Source of the DNA: Patagioenas fasciata
Lineage: Eukaryota; Chordata; Aves; Columbiformes; Columbidae
DNA: 64,000 bases
Reading direction: 5' to 3'
Assembly: GCF_037038585.1 (NCBI RefSeq)
Contig: NC_092520.1
Span: forward strand, 121,490,001-121,554,000
Position 1 is the stretch's first letter; each line of letters opens with the position of its first letter. Of this stretch, positions 27,290 to 39,079 are shown piece by piece. The position numbers were made by a program, and so were the translations under genes. The notes under the pieces were generated by a model. That model was not told the DNA's origin. It saw nothing but the letters and a program-made list of their open reading frames with translations, and made no database searches.

Positions 27290-28050
27290 CGCCGGCGTGG
27301 CGGGCGGGCACGGTGCTGGGGGGCCGCCTTCCCGCCCCCGACAGCTGCGCCCTGACGCCCGCCGATCGGCATGAAGGCGTCGGAGTGCGGGGCTGCCCTC
27401 GCCCGGCGGGCTGAGGCGGGCGGCGAAACCCTGGCGGATGGGGCTGAGGGGAAGGGGGATCTAGGCGGCGGCGGGGAGCGGGCTGAAGGGCGAGCTCCGC
27501 GGCTCTGCCTCCTCACGCTTCCACCAGCCACCCAGCCGGCAGCGGGGCTGCCCCCACAGCGTCCATCTTTGGGCACCTGCCGTCGCTTCCTGGCAGATTT
27601 CCTCGCCCAGTGCCGGTAAAACTGGGGCTGTTAACTCCGCGGAGAGTTACTTACAGGCTGCCGGCGGCGGGGCTCCGCGCTGCCGTCACTCACCTGGGGC
27701 CCGTACGAGCAGCGAGGCGGCAGCCCTCCGGTGAGCCCTCCCTGCCGGCGGCACCCGGGAGGCGACGGGGAGTGAGTCAAGCGGGCACCGGCCCATCCGA
27801 GCGCACCGCGCCAGAGCCGCTGACCTGCACGCACCTGCCCGCGGCTCTGCCTCACTCCTCCCCACCCGGCCCGGCAGCCACCTGCGGCACAACACCCGCC
27901 CGCAGTCTCGGGGCCAAGGGCGAGGCGAGGCCGCAGCGTTGCCCGAGGGGTGGGGAGCTGAGGGAAAGGGCAGGACGGGCAGGGCAGCCCAGACTGCCGC
28001 CTCGGGTCCGCCTTAGAAGGATGTTTGACCGCAGCTGGTCCCTGAGGAAC
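27290..28050. promoter_or_regulatory. CpG island, likely promoter of an unidentified transcript
   Basis: About 750 bases with very high GC and CpG content stand alone in AT-rich DNA. Reading frames of 82-157 codons cross it on both strands, but none resembles a known protein and such frames are expected in GC-rich DNA. A perfect minus-strand donor (CCCCAG|GTGAGT, GT at 27693-27692) and plus-strand donors (GTGAGC near 27732, GTAAAA near 27616) would allow a non-coding first exon on either strand. Confidence 0.65.
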
Positions 28051-31000
28051 ACGGGGCTGAGGAGAGCAGACCAGGAATTGTAAAACAGCTATTTCCCTGC
28101 TAGCGGTGTCTGCCTTTGGCTTTTTTTTGCACTTTGTGTACTCATAGTGGTTTAAGGCAGCAACCAGCCTTCTCCAGGTTTTGTCTCAAGCGAGTTAGAC
28201 TATTGGGAGTTGGTGGGGCAATTGTAGTGTGTAGCTACAGCCAGTAGGTACATCTGCTAAAAGCAGACCAGACCCAGATTACAAATCAGTCAAGATCCTT
28301 ACAGTGGTATCAGAGTGAAAGGCTCTAGCTGAAGTTGCTTGCAGCTGTGAACAGTAGTACATTTGGATATTCAAATTTGGATATTCATATTTGAAGCTTA
28401 GTTTTCAAGCAAGAGGCGAGAAAGGAAGGCTAGAAAAATTGCATGGAAGAGCTGATAAAAATAGAATCAACGGAGTAGTTTCCCACTTCATCATCTATTT
28501 TAATAAATCTGTCTCAAGCTTGTGAGTTCTAGTTTCAGCATTAGCCCATTTTTGTCTCTACAGAGTCTCTCTGGTGGAGGATAGCAGTTTTGCACAGAAA
28601 ATACAGGTGTTGCCTGAAAAAAAAAACAGGCACCACGCTACATTGCCTCACAGTCCCAGTTAAAAGTGTTAGAATGAAAAATGCTGTGGAGCTTGCTTGT
28701 TTCATAGGAAAGCAGTAAGGGGAGCAGAAATGAAAATAGAAAACTAGTGCACACTCATTCAGTCTTAAAATGAGAAATAATTTCAATATAACTTCTAGAG
28801 TAGCCACTATGGGTAAAAAGCAAAACAAACAAACAAAACCAAAAAAACCCAACAGGTTTTATTTCTGTTAAGTATTATTGTTGTTCAAATGTATATGCTA
28901 TTCTGGCAACAGTAATTTTATAAAATATTACTATGTACAGGAAAGACATATTCTGTGTAAAGCAAATTTGAGAAGCACATTGTTCACCTGGCAGGTTGCA
29001 CTGCAGCTCTGACAACAAAAAAAAATTCTGCTTTGTGTACTCTATATAATTGCTTGGGTGTAGGCTGCATTCAAGATAAAAAAATGTTTGTTCTTCTCCC
29101 ACCTCAGGAAATAAAACCACTGAAAATACAATGTAGATGCAAAACACAAGATAGGAAACTCAAAACTAACCTTAGACACTTGCATCTGCTGAAATAAATG
29201 GTTAAACTGCTTAATGGATTTTAATGAAAGTCAGATGTGGGACAGCCTAGAGAAAAATCGAATTGCAATATATTAGGGAGTCAGGTCAAACAAATCTATT
29301 GGGTGAAAACATCATTTCAGACCATGTCTTATACATAACGTTTTCATTATTAGCAAACTCTGTTTTTTCAAAGTTTATTAATAAAAAATCTGATCCTTGT
29401 AATGAAATACAGATATATGTTCTGACATTGGCAATCCAAGTCAAGTCACAAGAAAATTTTATCCATGTTATCAAGTTATTTTTCTTCTCTGTGGAAAGTG
29501 TTCAAAACATAAAACTAACTGTGAAATATCTTTCCACATGTTCAGATAACTGTTAATACCACAAAGCTATGTATGATTCATTCATTTCACATACTCCCTC
29601 TGCTGGAAATTAATGTGAAGCTTCAGTAGACCAAAGATCATTAAGAGTACAAGATACATTTAAAAACCATCTTGCTTCTTTTATTAAAAGATCACATTTC
29701 TTTACAGACACTCCAGTCTGTATCAGTAAAACCACTTGTATTCCTGGTTGCAAGGCTATTCATATTGAAATCACCAAGATGAGGAAGGAGGAGCTAATGC
29801 AAATTAACTAGTTAAATATTCCATGTATACTAACCTTACATGCATTCTATTATATCATTTAAGATCTGCTAATATTGAAGTCAGATTAAATACATATACA
29901 AAAACAAACGAGTAACAACTGCTAAAGTATGAATATATCTGATGCTGACAGCCACATGGCTCTCTAATACTTGGCAGTCTGCATGATGCCAATGAGATTA
30001 GTTGCCCTCAGAAAAAAGAAGGGGGTAAAAAACAGCTCTAGTACTACAAAGGGTACCTTGCACCATGAGTGTTCATCCTGGTCAAAGAGTAAAACCACTT
30101 GCTTTAACACTGACAGCAGAATCTTAACTCTGATGACATGTTGCTAAAGTTCAAGCTTTATTAGCGACTGAAAGGAAAAAAAAAGCACGTTTTCTTTGAG
30201 TGGAAACAGCAGGATAAATCACACAGATTCATGGTTCCAAATGCTGCTGAAAGGTTGCTTGCATAGATTTTACAAAAAGCAATGAAATACTTTTAGCCAG
30301 CAACACACAATGAAGTCTTCCTCCTTGGTGGGACTATTATACAGGTAATGGAGATACTGTTCCATATACATAATAGCTTCTGTTTCTTCTAGTGTGAAGA
30401 AAAAGAGACTGAATAAGGAGGATACCAGAGGCACTGAATTCTTTCTTCTACAAACCCTTTAAACCAGTTATGCTCGAGTAAAATACCTTCTACTGATTAA
30501 AAGTGACAGTTTCCATTGCCATAGGTAAGCAAACTCAGCTGGAGACAACTCCATAACCAGTGGCTAGAAATTGGAAAAATATTGCTCCAGGAGAGCATGG
30601 ATACTTTTTCAAATACTATAGGATTCTTTGTTATGAAAAGAAGATAATTTTAGATCATCACAAAGTAGCTGAGTGCAAGTTTAGCGTGCTCTTATTTCAT
30701 ATAAACCCACATATTGTATTTTCAGGTTTGCATATATAGAAATATTGTGGTAAAGGGCAATTTTAAAAATGTATAAAAATCAAGTATAGCATTGTTCACA
30801 GTTGCAAATAAGTGTCACAAATGCAAACAAATGATAAATAGATTTTTGGTGCAAGTTTCTTTCCAACCAAAACAGTATAATAAAGCAACACCAAGAAAAT
30901 CACTCTGAGTGCCCTGAGTAACCCACATTATGAGGAAACAGATCCTGTCACAAAATGTGTAACACATTTCTGTTTGTGCATGCTCAATAGTACTTCCTGT

Positions 31001-31254
31001 TTTTTGAAAATAATCAAGGTGTTAAAGATTAGAGAGGTTGCAACAGTAAAGAACTGTAAATACCCTGTTTGAGCTTATTTCTATCTTTACTTAAGGATGA
31101 AGCAAAGTTTCATATTCAGCAATGGTCTGAAGGTTTTTATAATGTACTATTGGAACAGTACATACAATTCACAACCAACAAACACTGTTCAAGTTCTCTT
31201 GGGCTACTGCAGACAGCAACAACAAGCAGCTTTTTTGTTAAACTGAACAAGGCC
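28051..31254. other. Non-coding stretch between CpG island and CR1
   Basis: No exon recognised; in particular no further CIP2A exon was seen. A direct repeat of atttggatattca lies at 28361-28388. Confidence 0.55.
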
Positions 31255-33906
31255 AGCAAGGCATGGTGGTGGAGTTGCTCTTTACGTGAGAGAGCAACTA
31301 CAACGTTTTGAGTACTGTTCAGGACAGATGAGGAGCAAGTTGAGAGTCTGTGGGTGCGAATTAAGGGGCAGGCTGGCAGGGGTGATACTGTTGTGGGTGT
31401 CTATTACGGGCCACCAGATCAGGGTGAGGAAGTTGATGAGGCCTTCTACAGGCAGCTGAGAGCAGCCTCACAGTCACAGGCCCTGGTTGTAGTGGGGGAT
31501 TTTAACTTCCCTGATGTTTGCTGGCAGGACTACTCAGCCAGCCAGCCACAGTCCAGGAGGTTCCTCCAGTGCCTTGACGATAACTTTCTGATGCAAAGGG
31601 TGGAGGAGCCAACTAGGAGAGGTGCACTGCTGGACCTCATCCTCACTAACAAGGAGGGTCTGGTTGAAGCAATAAAGGCTGAGGGCTGCCTTGGCTGCAG
31701 TGACCATGAGATGGTGGAGGTCAGGATCTTGTGTGGCAGGAACAGAACAGCAAGCAGAATCGCAACCCTGGACTTCAGTAGGGCCAAATTTGGCCTTTTC
31801 AAGCAATTGCTAGGGGAAGTCCTGTGGGAAAGAGTACTTGAAGGTAACGGGGCCCAAGATAATTGGCTAGCATTCAGGGACTGCTTCTTCCAAGCTCAAG
31901 ATCAGAGCATCCTGACACGTAGGAAGTCAAGGAAGGGAGCCAGGAGACCTGCGTGGTTAAACAGGGAACTGCTGGGTAAGCTCAAGTGGAAGAGGAGAGA
32001 TTACAGATGACAGAAGGAGGGTCTGGCCACTTGGGAAGAATATAAGGCTGTTGTCAGAGGGTGTAGGGAGACAGCCAGGAAAGCTAAGGCCTCCTTAGAA
32101 TTAAACCTTGTGAGAGGGAACAAGGACAAAAGAAAGAGCTTCTTCAAATACATGGCAGATAAAACTAACACCAGAGGAACTGCAGGCCTACCGATGAATG
32201 AGGTGGGTGCCCTGGTGACAGAGGATACAGAGAAGACAGAGTTACTGAATGCCTTCTTTGTCTACTCTGCCAGAGGCTGTCCTGAGGAGACCCATACCGC
32301 TGAGGCCCCAGAGGAAGTCAGGACAATGGAGGAGTTTGCCTTGGTTGATGAGGACTGGGTTAGGGAGCAGTTAAGCAATCTGGACACCCATAAATCCATG
32401 GATCCAGATGGGATACACCTGCAGGTGCTGAGAAAGCTGGCTGAGGTCATTGCTGGACCACTCTCCATCATCTTTGCCAAGTGTGGGAAACAGGAGAGGT
32501 GTCTGAGGACTAGAGGAAAGCAAATGTCACTCCAGTCTTAGAAAGGGCAAGAAGAAGGACCTGGATAACTATAGACCGGTCAGCCTCACCTCCATCCCTG
32601 GGAAACTGATGGAACGACTTATCCTTGGTGCCATCTCAAGGCATATCAAGGATAAGAGGGTCATTAGGGGCAGTCAACATGGCTTCACCAAGGGGAAGTC
32701 ATGCTTAACCAACCTCATAACCTTTTATGAGGACATAACCAGGTGGAGAGATGATGACAAAATAGTGGATGTGGTCTACCTTGACTTCAGTGTAGCATTT
32801 GACACAGTCTCCCACAGCGCCCTCACAGCTAAACTGAAGAAGTGTGGTCTGGACAATGAGGTAGTGAGGTGGACTGTGAACTGGCTGAAGAAGCCAGAGA
32901 GTTGTGGTCAATGGGGCAGAGTCTAGTTGAAGGCCTGCATCTGGTGGAGTGCCTGAAGGATCGGTGCTGGGACCGGTACTATTCAGTATATTCATCAGGG
33001 AATAGAGCGCACTGTCAGCAAGTTTGCTGATGACACAAAGCTAGGAGGAGTGGCTGACACGCCAGAAGGCTGTGCTGCCATCCAGCGAGACCTGGACAGG
33101 CTGGAGAGTTAGGCAGGGAAAAATTTAATGAAATATAACAAGGGCAAGTGTAGAGTCTTGCATCAGGGCAGGAACAATCCCAGGTTCCAGTATAAGTTGG
33201 GGAATGACCTGTTAGAGAGCAGTGTAGGGGAAAGGGACCTGGGGGTCCTGGTGGACAGCAGGATGACCATGAGCCAGCACTGGGCCCTTGTGGCCAGGAA
33301 GGCCAATGGCATCCTGTGGTGTATTAGAAGGGGGGTGGTTAGTGGGGTTGAGAGAGGTTCTCCTTTCCCTCTACTCTGCCCTGGTGAGACCACATCTGGA
33401 ATATTGTGTCCAGTTCTGGGCCCCTCAGTTCAAGAAGGGCAGGGAACTGCTGGAGAGAGTCCAGCGCAGGGCAACAAAGATAGTTAAGGGAGTGGGGCAT
33501 CTCCCTTATGAGGAAAGGCTGAGGGAGCTGGGGCTCTTTAGCTTGGAGGAGACTGAGGGGTGACCTCATTAATGTTTATAAATATGTAAATGGTGAGTGT
33601 CAGGAGGATGGAACCAGGCTCTTCTCAGTGACGACCAATGATAAGACAAAGGGCAATGGGTACAAACTGGAACACAGGAGGTTCCACTTAAATATGAGAA
33701 GAAACTTCTTCTCAATGAGGGTGCCAGAACACTGGAACAGGCTGCCCAGGGAGCTTGTGGAGTCGCCTACTCTGGAGACATTCAAAACCCCCCTTGACAC
33801 ATTCCTGTGTATCCTTATCTAGGTGTTCTTGCTCCATCAGGGGAATTGGACTAGATGATCTCTTGAGGTCCCTTCCAATCCCTCACATTCTGTGATTCTG
33901 TGATTC
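31255..33906 (+). mobile_element. CR1 LINE, nearly full-length ORF2, degenerate
   Basis: A CR1 retrotransposon runs to its typical 3' tail (ctgtgattctgtgattc at 33890-33906). The ORF2 remains show the apurinic endonuclease motifs GDFNFPD (about 31495) and GCSDHEMVEV, then reverse transcriptase with YRPVSLTSIPGK, YLDFSVAFDTVSH and, in another frame, FADDTKLGG (33023 on). The frame is broken: TGA at 32008-32010, a shift and a TAG near 32500-32520, a small deletion near 32990, and later shifts. The 5' part (ORF1 and start of ORF2) is missing, as is usual for CR1. It cannot be mobile by itself. Confidence 0.96.
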
Positions 33907-34056
33907 ATAATGTGATGTCTCTCAGTCGTTCCCCCACGCTGGGCTCAGGTGCCAAATAAGTTGCAAAAACAACATTTCTCCTTCAGTGATTCCTTACTTG
34001 GGTCAGGGGAAGGCAGCTGAGAGAGACAAGTGCACGGGCCGGGCTTTGAGCGGTGG

Positions 34057-34137
34057 GAAAACCGGGGATCGAATCAGGTACGTTCCGGACCATCCTCCGG
34101 CGACCTGACCGCTCCTCCAGCGAGATCCTACGGCCGG
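34057..34137 (-). other. tRNA-like segment of module A
   Basis: Minus-strand A box TGGAGGAGCGG (plus 34109-34119) and B box (plus 34064-34075) are spaced as in a tRNA gene. The T arm forms four of five pairs (CCTGA against CCCGG). The D arm and acceptor stem are poor, so it is a tRNA-derived relic, not a functional tRNA. Confidence 0.55.
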
Positions 34138-34146
34138 AGAACGCAC

Positions 34147-34161
34147 GGCGCCCCCTACAGG
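34147..34161 (-). promoter_or_regulatory. CTCF-like motif in module A
   Basis: The minus strand reads CCTGTAGGGGGCGCC, one mismatch from the CTCF core CCASYAGRKGGCRSY. The same 15-mer occurs in copy C (40297-40311), and close variants in copies B (40034-40048) and D (42458-42472 and 42685-42699), all in the same orientation. Confidence 0.55.
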
Positions 34162-34738
34162 CCTCCCACCGCCCTGCGCGCCCGGCCGGCCCGGGGGACA
34201 CCCACCGACTCGCTGGCTCCCACCACCACGCCACGCCGACACCGCCCGCCTCACAGCCCCACATGCTCCTCCCACACACACACAACAGCCTCGAGCCCCC
34301 CTTTTTTCTCCCTTGCTCCTCCTATAGACACGACCTTCAGCCCCGCTACAACCCCACCTGCCTCCCCCCGGCAAAACACACACACCCACGGCCCCGAGCC
34401 TTCCTCCCTGCTCCCCTGCCCGATGCTCCCCCTCCGTCCCTCCCTGTGCCCAACTCTACCCACCCTGCCAGAGCCCAAGACCTCGGGCTGAACTCTGGGA
34501 TTGTTCCAGCACCTCAGTGTCTTGTAATGCAGGTCCTTGATTCCTCGAGTGCTCTGTACACTAGTAACACAAGAACCCTTTAGTTTTAGGTACAGCAGTT
34601 GTAATCAACTAGTTACATTCAAAAAGCATCTAGGGAATTTTTTCCAGTGTTTGGTTCACAATACAAACAGCATGCAGCGAAGGAACTGAACAAGAGCTTA
34701 GGAAAAATACTCTGCACTTTTAGGAAGTAAACCCATAC

Positions 34739-34875
34739 CTAGAGCAAGATAATCTGCAACTTTGGGGTTCTTAAGAAGGCCCATGTGTAGATCAACAGAG
34801 TATTTTCTTGTTAGAGTACCATCTCCATTTACAACAATATTGAAATATCTGATGGATATTTCGAGCATGAAAGAG
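34739..34875 (-). pseudogene. CIP2A-like exon (NGDGTL exon), 11-base deletion
   Basis: After acceptor tctcttttag the exon reads [11 protein letters not shown], then loses 11 bases where human has QLIF, then resumes one frame over with [18 protein letters not shown] and [11 protein letters not shown] before a GTATGG donor. The 137 bases found would be 148 without the deletion. No later CIP2A exon was recognised beyond it. Confidence 0.88.
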
Positions 34876-35030
34876 CTAAAAGAGAGAAGAAAGTTACGTA
34901 CAGGCATATACTTAGTTTGCTGGGTCTCCTGCTTATTAAAACTACCTGGCATTAGAATTTCATTTTGCCCATGTGACCACTAGTTTTATCTACAACTTAA
35001 GAATAGAACAGACTTCAAAATATCACTTAC

Positions 35031-35138
35031 TTTTTCTCCTACTTCATTTAAAGTGAGGCTTGATAAAACTGAAAGTGCAAACACGACCATATTCAAACTC
35101 CTATGGGCCAGGAAACTTATTAAGGTGCGATAGAAACT
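35031..35138 (-). pseudogene. CIP2A-like exon (SFYRTL exon), natural acceptor lost
   Basis: The segment reads [36 protein letters not shown] and ends at a GTAAGT donor. Homology extends four codons further upstream (NNVK, 35150-35139), but the bases there are ctttAA, not AG, so the natural acceptor seems lost; the next AG (35140-35139) would skip those four codons in frame. One Glu is missing relative to human (NEEVGEK). Confidence 0.87.
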
Positions 35139-35433
35139 CTTCACATTATTTTAAAGCAAAAAGGAGAAACATAGGCATTACAATTTTTATACTGTTCTAT
35201 AAAAACACAAACCTTACAGATTTTACGTATGTATAAATAAGCCATACAGTTCATGAATAACAATATTAGAAATATATTTGAACTATAACTGTTTTCTAGG
35301 AAATTTATTTGGATCTGTTTGGTTATTGGTCACACAAAAACAAGCATAAGAAATACTAAGGTAATTCTCCAGAGTCCAGTAACTCTCTTTTGCCCTCAAG
35401 CCAGAGAATCATGCCACAAAAACAAACTCTTAC

Positions 35434-35530
35434 TAAAGATTTTATCTTAGTTTGAAGAGGAAAGTTGTGATGACAGAGATTTGCCAGGAGTCCTAAACAT
35501 GGTATCATCAGCTCATCTTCTGTGAATTGA
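35434..35530 (-). pseudogene. CIP2A-like exon ([10 protein letters not shown] exon)
   Basis: Between acceptor cttttaag and donor GTAAGA, 97 bases read [32 protein letters not shown] without a break. This corresponds to human [18 protein letters not shown] and onward. The frame joins the previous exon as HHV-QFT (human DHI-QSS). Confidence 0.9.
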
Positions 35531-36163
35531 CTTAAAAGAATAATCCAGAAAGTCAAACAAAGACTTTTTATTAAAGCATCCAGAAATTAGTTACAAGAAA
35601 TTGCAGGCTGGGGTGGTTGGGGGACTTTTTGTTTTGTTTTGGTGTGTGTGTGTTTTGTGTTTTTAACTAGACACTATTCTAGCAAGCCAAGCAAAATTCA
35701 GATTGCAGTCCCCATAGTGTGGGCAGTTTCTAACTGAGCACATCTGTAAAAAAAAAAACAAACAGTATCAGAAACCAGTACTATCCAATGCCCTTTATTG
35801 CAGGTGTTTTTAATAGTCACTAGATCTCTTACAAAAACCCTTGCGCAAAAGTCATTTTAATCTAACATAAGTCTGTTTCTAATGACAAGCATGAATTTTC
35901 CCCTGGTTCTTCTCTTTGACAGCTCCCTGGGGCATGGGGGTGGGCTAGGAGGCCAATTAATATCCAGTCACTGAAAGTCCCACAACCACTGCATTTGACA
36001 GGCTGTAACAACATGGTTTTCCAAGAAAAAACACTCTTTACTTCAGAGCAAAAATGCGACAGCTCACTCTGGAGACCAGGTTAGTGCAATATGCGAATGG
36101 CCTTCAGAAACTTTAGAAACTCAGCCAGGTATTTCCCATAAGACACGACAACTGAGTACATAC

Positions 36164-36258
36164 ACATGATGCACTAGAAATGAAATTAATTCATCGATGT
36201 TTGCACCAGCACAAAACACGGGAACATTGTAGGTTAGCCTCTGCAGCAACTGAATGCT
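36164..36258 (-). pseudogene. CIP2A-like exon (ANIDEL exon)
   Basis: A strong acceptor (ttttatttcctcag) precedes [12 protein letters not shown] and [16 protein letters not shown], ending at a GTATGT donor; human has CIQLLQKLTYNV and [15 protein letters not shown]. The phase (two bases of a Val or Ile codon) joins correctly to the next exon. Confidence 0.88.
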
Positions 36259-37119
36259 CTGAGGAAATAAAAAGCTGTTCACATGTGTCTTTCATACAGC
36301 ATCTCACTGAAGAATGTTACAAATTACAAAAGCTGGAACTGAAAGGACAAATAACAAGACACCACAACTGAATTCATTTTCAGACTCTGTGATGTTAACC
36401 TAACAATGACACAAGCTGCTGTGAGCCCACTGGGTCATGTCCTGCCACAATGATGTACTTACTAAAAGCCCAAACAGATGCATAAGGTTTTATTTTGACA
36501 GAGACATTACCTTTTTAGACCATCCAGTTTTCCACTTTGCCTCGTCAACAAGGTCTCCACTCTGTCAGGGACAAAAGGGCTTTGTCCTGTTGAAAGATCT
36601 ACAAGTTTTACCAAAATGCAAAAAGAGCTTTGCAACCTCACAAAGAAATTATGCTTAGAGGAAAACAGGTTTGCTGTGAAGACTGCTAGCAGATCTAACG
36701 GTAGTCAAGTCCTTCATACAGCATCCTTTCAGTACATCACTGAATTAATACGAAACTGATTCCTTGATAGAGTTATCTAGCAAGAGCTAAATTAAAGAAG
36801 CCAGTTCTGCTTAGGCAGTCCTGGAAAAGATGTAGCATACAAGGATGACAGGCAAAGCAACAGATCAGTTGGAGAGGGACTAATTCTTAAAATTTTCCAG
36901 ACCCAGCAGGTTGGACAAGGTAGTTAAAAACCCCAGCAACCCATATAATCTTACAGTAACTGTTTCAAAAATCTAAAAGGAAGCTCAAAGAGGCTAAAAA
37001 CTCCAGGAACCAGAGGAGATAAACAAGAGATCATCATAAAGGACTCACATCTTCAATAACTACTCATACATGCTGACAAACTAAGCAGGGAAGGGATTTT
37101 GTTTTTTTCCCTGTATAGG

Positions 37120-37139
37120 TAACCTACATACGTAGGTTA
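37120..37139. repeat. Short perfect inverted repeat
   Basis: Arms taacctac and gtaggtta with a four-base loop, inside an intron of the CIP2A copy. Confidence 0.85.
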
Positions 37140-37724
37140 TGGTGGGCACAGAGCTCCCTGAACAATGAAGTCCCAATTCTGTGAACAGGGGAAATAATGC
37201 ATCTCAAGAAACAAGTTCGAGGCAGGAGAACCTGTTTTGTAATTGGGAAACTTGATGCACACAGGCCCAGCCTACTGGAGAGCCTGAACTGCCGCTCAGC
37301 AAACACTCCAATGGCAGAGGTAACTGAGGTGATGACAGTTGCTGATGTAATGTGGATTATCCCAATCTTTGCATCTCCTAGGCACGTTTATCCACTTCAT
37401 TAAAAAAGGTAGTCCCTTCAAGCTCCAAAAATCAAGGAAAAGAGAATAACTCCTCATTCTACCCAGTGAGGAAGCAAATTCTGACAAGCGCGATCATCGC
37501 CATTTCACAGAAGTGACTTCAGATCTGCTTCTCAAGGTGACTCAACATCTTATCTGGCCTAGTACACGCTGTCAGTTGGCTCAGCCATGCACTGCACTAC
37601 AAACACTTCATCTGTCTCACCTTATGCTTTTTCCAAGAGGTTCATCACCCATGCCACAGAATCAGCACCTGTCTTGTCTGCCCTTTCCCAGACCCAAGAG
37701 AAAAAGTTCAGATGCAAACCTTAC

Positions 37725-37872
37725 CCAGCTGTGATAGCAAAGTAACCACAGACAAGGTGAGAGATGGGTTTGTATTGGCATCCTCAAAGAGTTCTACCAG
37801 GCAACTAAGACATTCACTTGGTAGAATCTGGTTTGAAGCAAGTAATCATGTAAGCTTCTGTCCAGAGATAAC
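37725..37872 (-). pseudogene. CIP2A-like exon 2 with in-frame stop
   Basis: A ttcatctccag acceptor and GTAAGG donor flank 148 bases that read VISGQKLT, stop, [19 protein letters not shown] and on to LLSQL. The TGA at 37848-37846 stands where human CIP2A has Arg, consistent with CGA to TGA by CpG decay. The rest of the exon is open. Confidence 0.87.
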
Positions 37873-38020
37873 CTGGAGATGAAGGGAGAAAAACAACCTT
37901 AATTACTCAACTGCAACAAAGCATTTAACAAAAATATCAAAGCTCAGAGTCATATTAAATACATTTTGCCCTGTTTGACAAACTGAGGATGTTAAGTGCC
38001 ACTCTAAAAGGACATTCACT

Positions 38021-38073
38021 AAAAAAAAAAAAAACAAACCAAAACCAAACAACAAACCAACAACAAAAACAAT
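38021..38073. repeat. A-rich tract in intron 1 of the CIP2A copy
   Basis: An A14 run followed by caaac/caaaac repeats. On the minus strand this is a T-rich tract upstream of exon 2. Confidence 0.85.
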
Positions 38074-39079
38074 TTGAAAAAATCTGGTTTTCATTCCCGT
38101 GGATGTACTTCCCTTTCTCTTGGAAAGTACCAAGTTTACATTGTGATCATTTATAACATATTGGTGCTGCCTTTGCTTGCTTGCTGACAGCATCCATAGT
38201 AAAAGCATTCTTCTTGATCTCATAGCTCTAGCAGAGGAACACTTTGTATTTCTTCACACACTGAACAGAATACCAGGTGACTCTTCCTACATATAGTATA
38301 GGTAAAGGATAGGATTTGTTTATTTTGAAAGAACAACCAAATAGATTTCTCAACACAAACATTTCATAATCAGCCTTCAGCTCCACCCAGCAGCATGCTT
38401 TCCACAGGCATGGACAGGAACCCAAAGGTGCAGGAAGGACAGGCTATAACAGGAGTTTTTGGAGCACTCTGTGCTTGAGACAAGAAAATACAACCCAAGT
38501 TCAGGGAAGCCTCTATAAGAAGATGCTGAAAATGATACACCTGCCCATCAGTACAGGCAGAGCACAAGTTCCACTTGCATTATAAAGCAACATAATGTTG
38601 GTTTTCAATTTCCCTGTGTATCTCCTTACAATGGACACAGGAGAAAGCTCAAGTGAACACTAACTCTTATATTGATGTTTGAGCAATTAAAAAGCAAATC
38701 TGTATTTGAACAAGGTACCTGGCAGATTAAGCAATTCAGTCAACATGTCCATCTCTCACCACACCATGGTGCCCAGGCCAATAGACAAGGCTCTACCTGG
38801 AGCTCAGACACTCCTCAGCAGCAAACACCTTTTGTTACATGTTGCATGAAACTGGTGAACACCCGACACAAGACTAGCTCATTAGTCAAGCTCCATTTTT
38901 AAAGATGTGAAAGGAAATTACCCTTGCGGCTCAGAATTTCCGGGAATATGAAAAAAGTCCCCCAAAGGGCACACTATGTGCTTCACCTACGTCCATGTAA
39001 ACATGTTGTACACTTCCGTGTGCACACACAAACACCGTAAACCGCTATAATATAGTACACAGTGATCCTTCGGGGATGT

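Larger units (their letters stand above)
33913..34555 (-). repeat. GC-rich tRNA-like module, copy A (full length)
   Basis: This is the most complete copy of a module seen several times up to 43.75 kb. On the plus strand it runs from tgatgtctctcagtcgttcc to gattcctcgagtgctct. Read on the minus strand it contains a tRNA-like segment (34057-34137) with A box TGGAGGAGCGG and B box GATTCGATCCCC, 33-34 bases apart as in tRNA, preceded by a CTCF-like site and by a CA- and GC-rich body. It starts six bases after the CR1 tail at 33906. The family is not one I can name. Confidence 0.75.

Noticed and set aside
34057-34137. Functional tRNA gene
   Set aside because: A and B boxes fit, but the acceptor stem and D arm do not pair, and the segment is repeated with drift inside a larger module.
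36470-36620. Possible missing CIP2A exon between exon 2 and the ANIDEL exon
   Set aside because: Acceptor and donor-like sites are present, but no frame resembles the expected residues.
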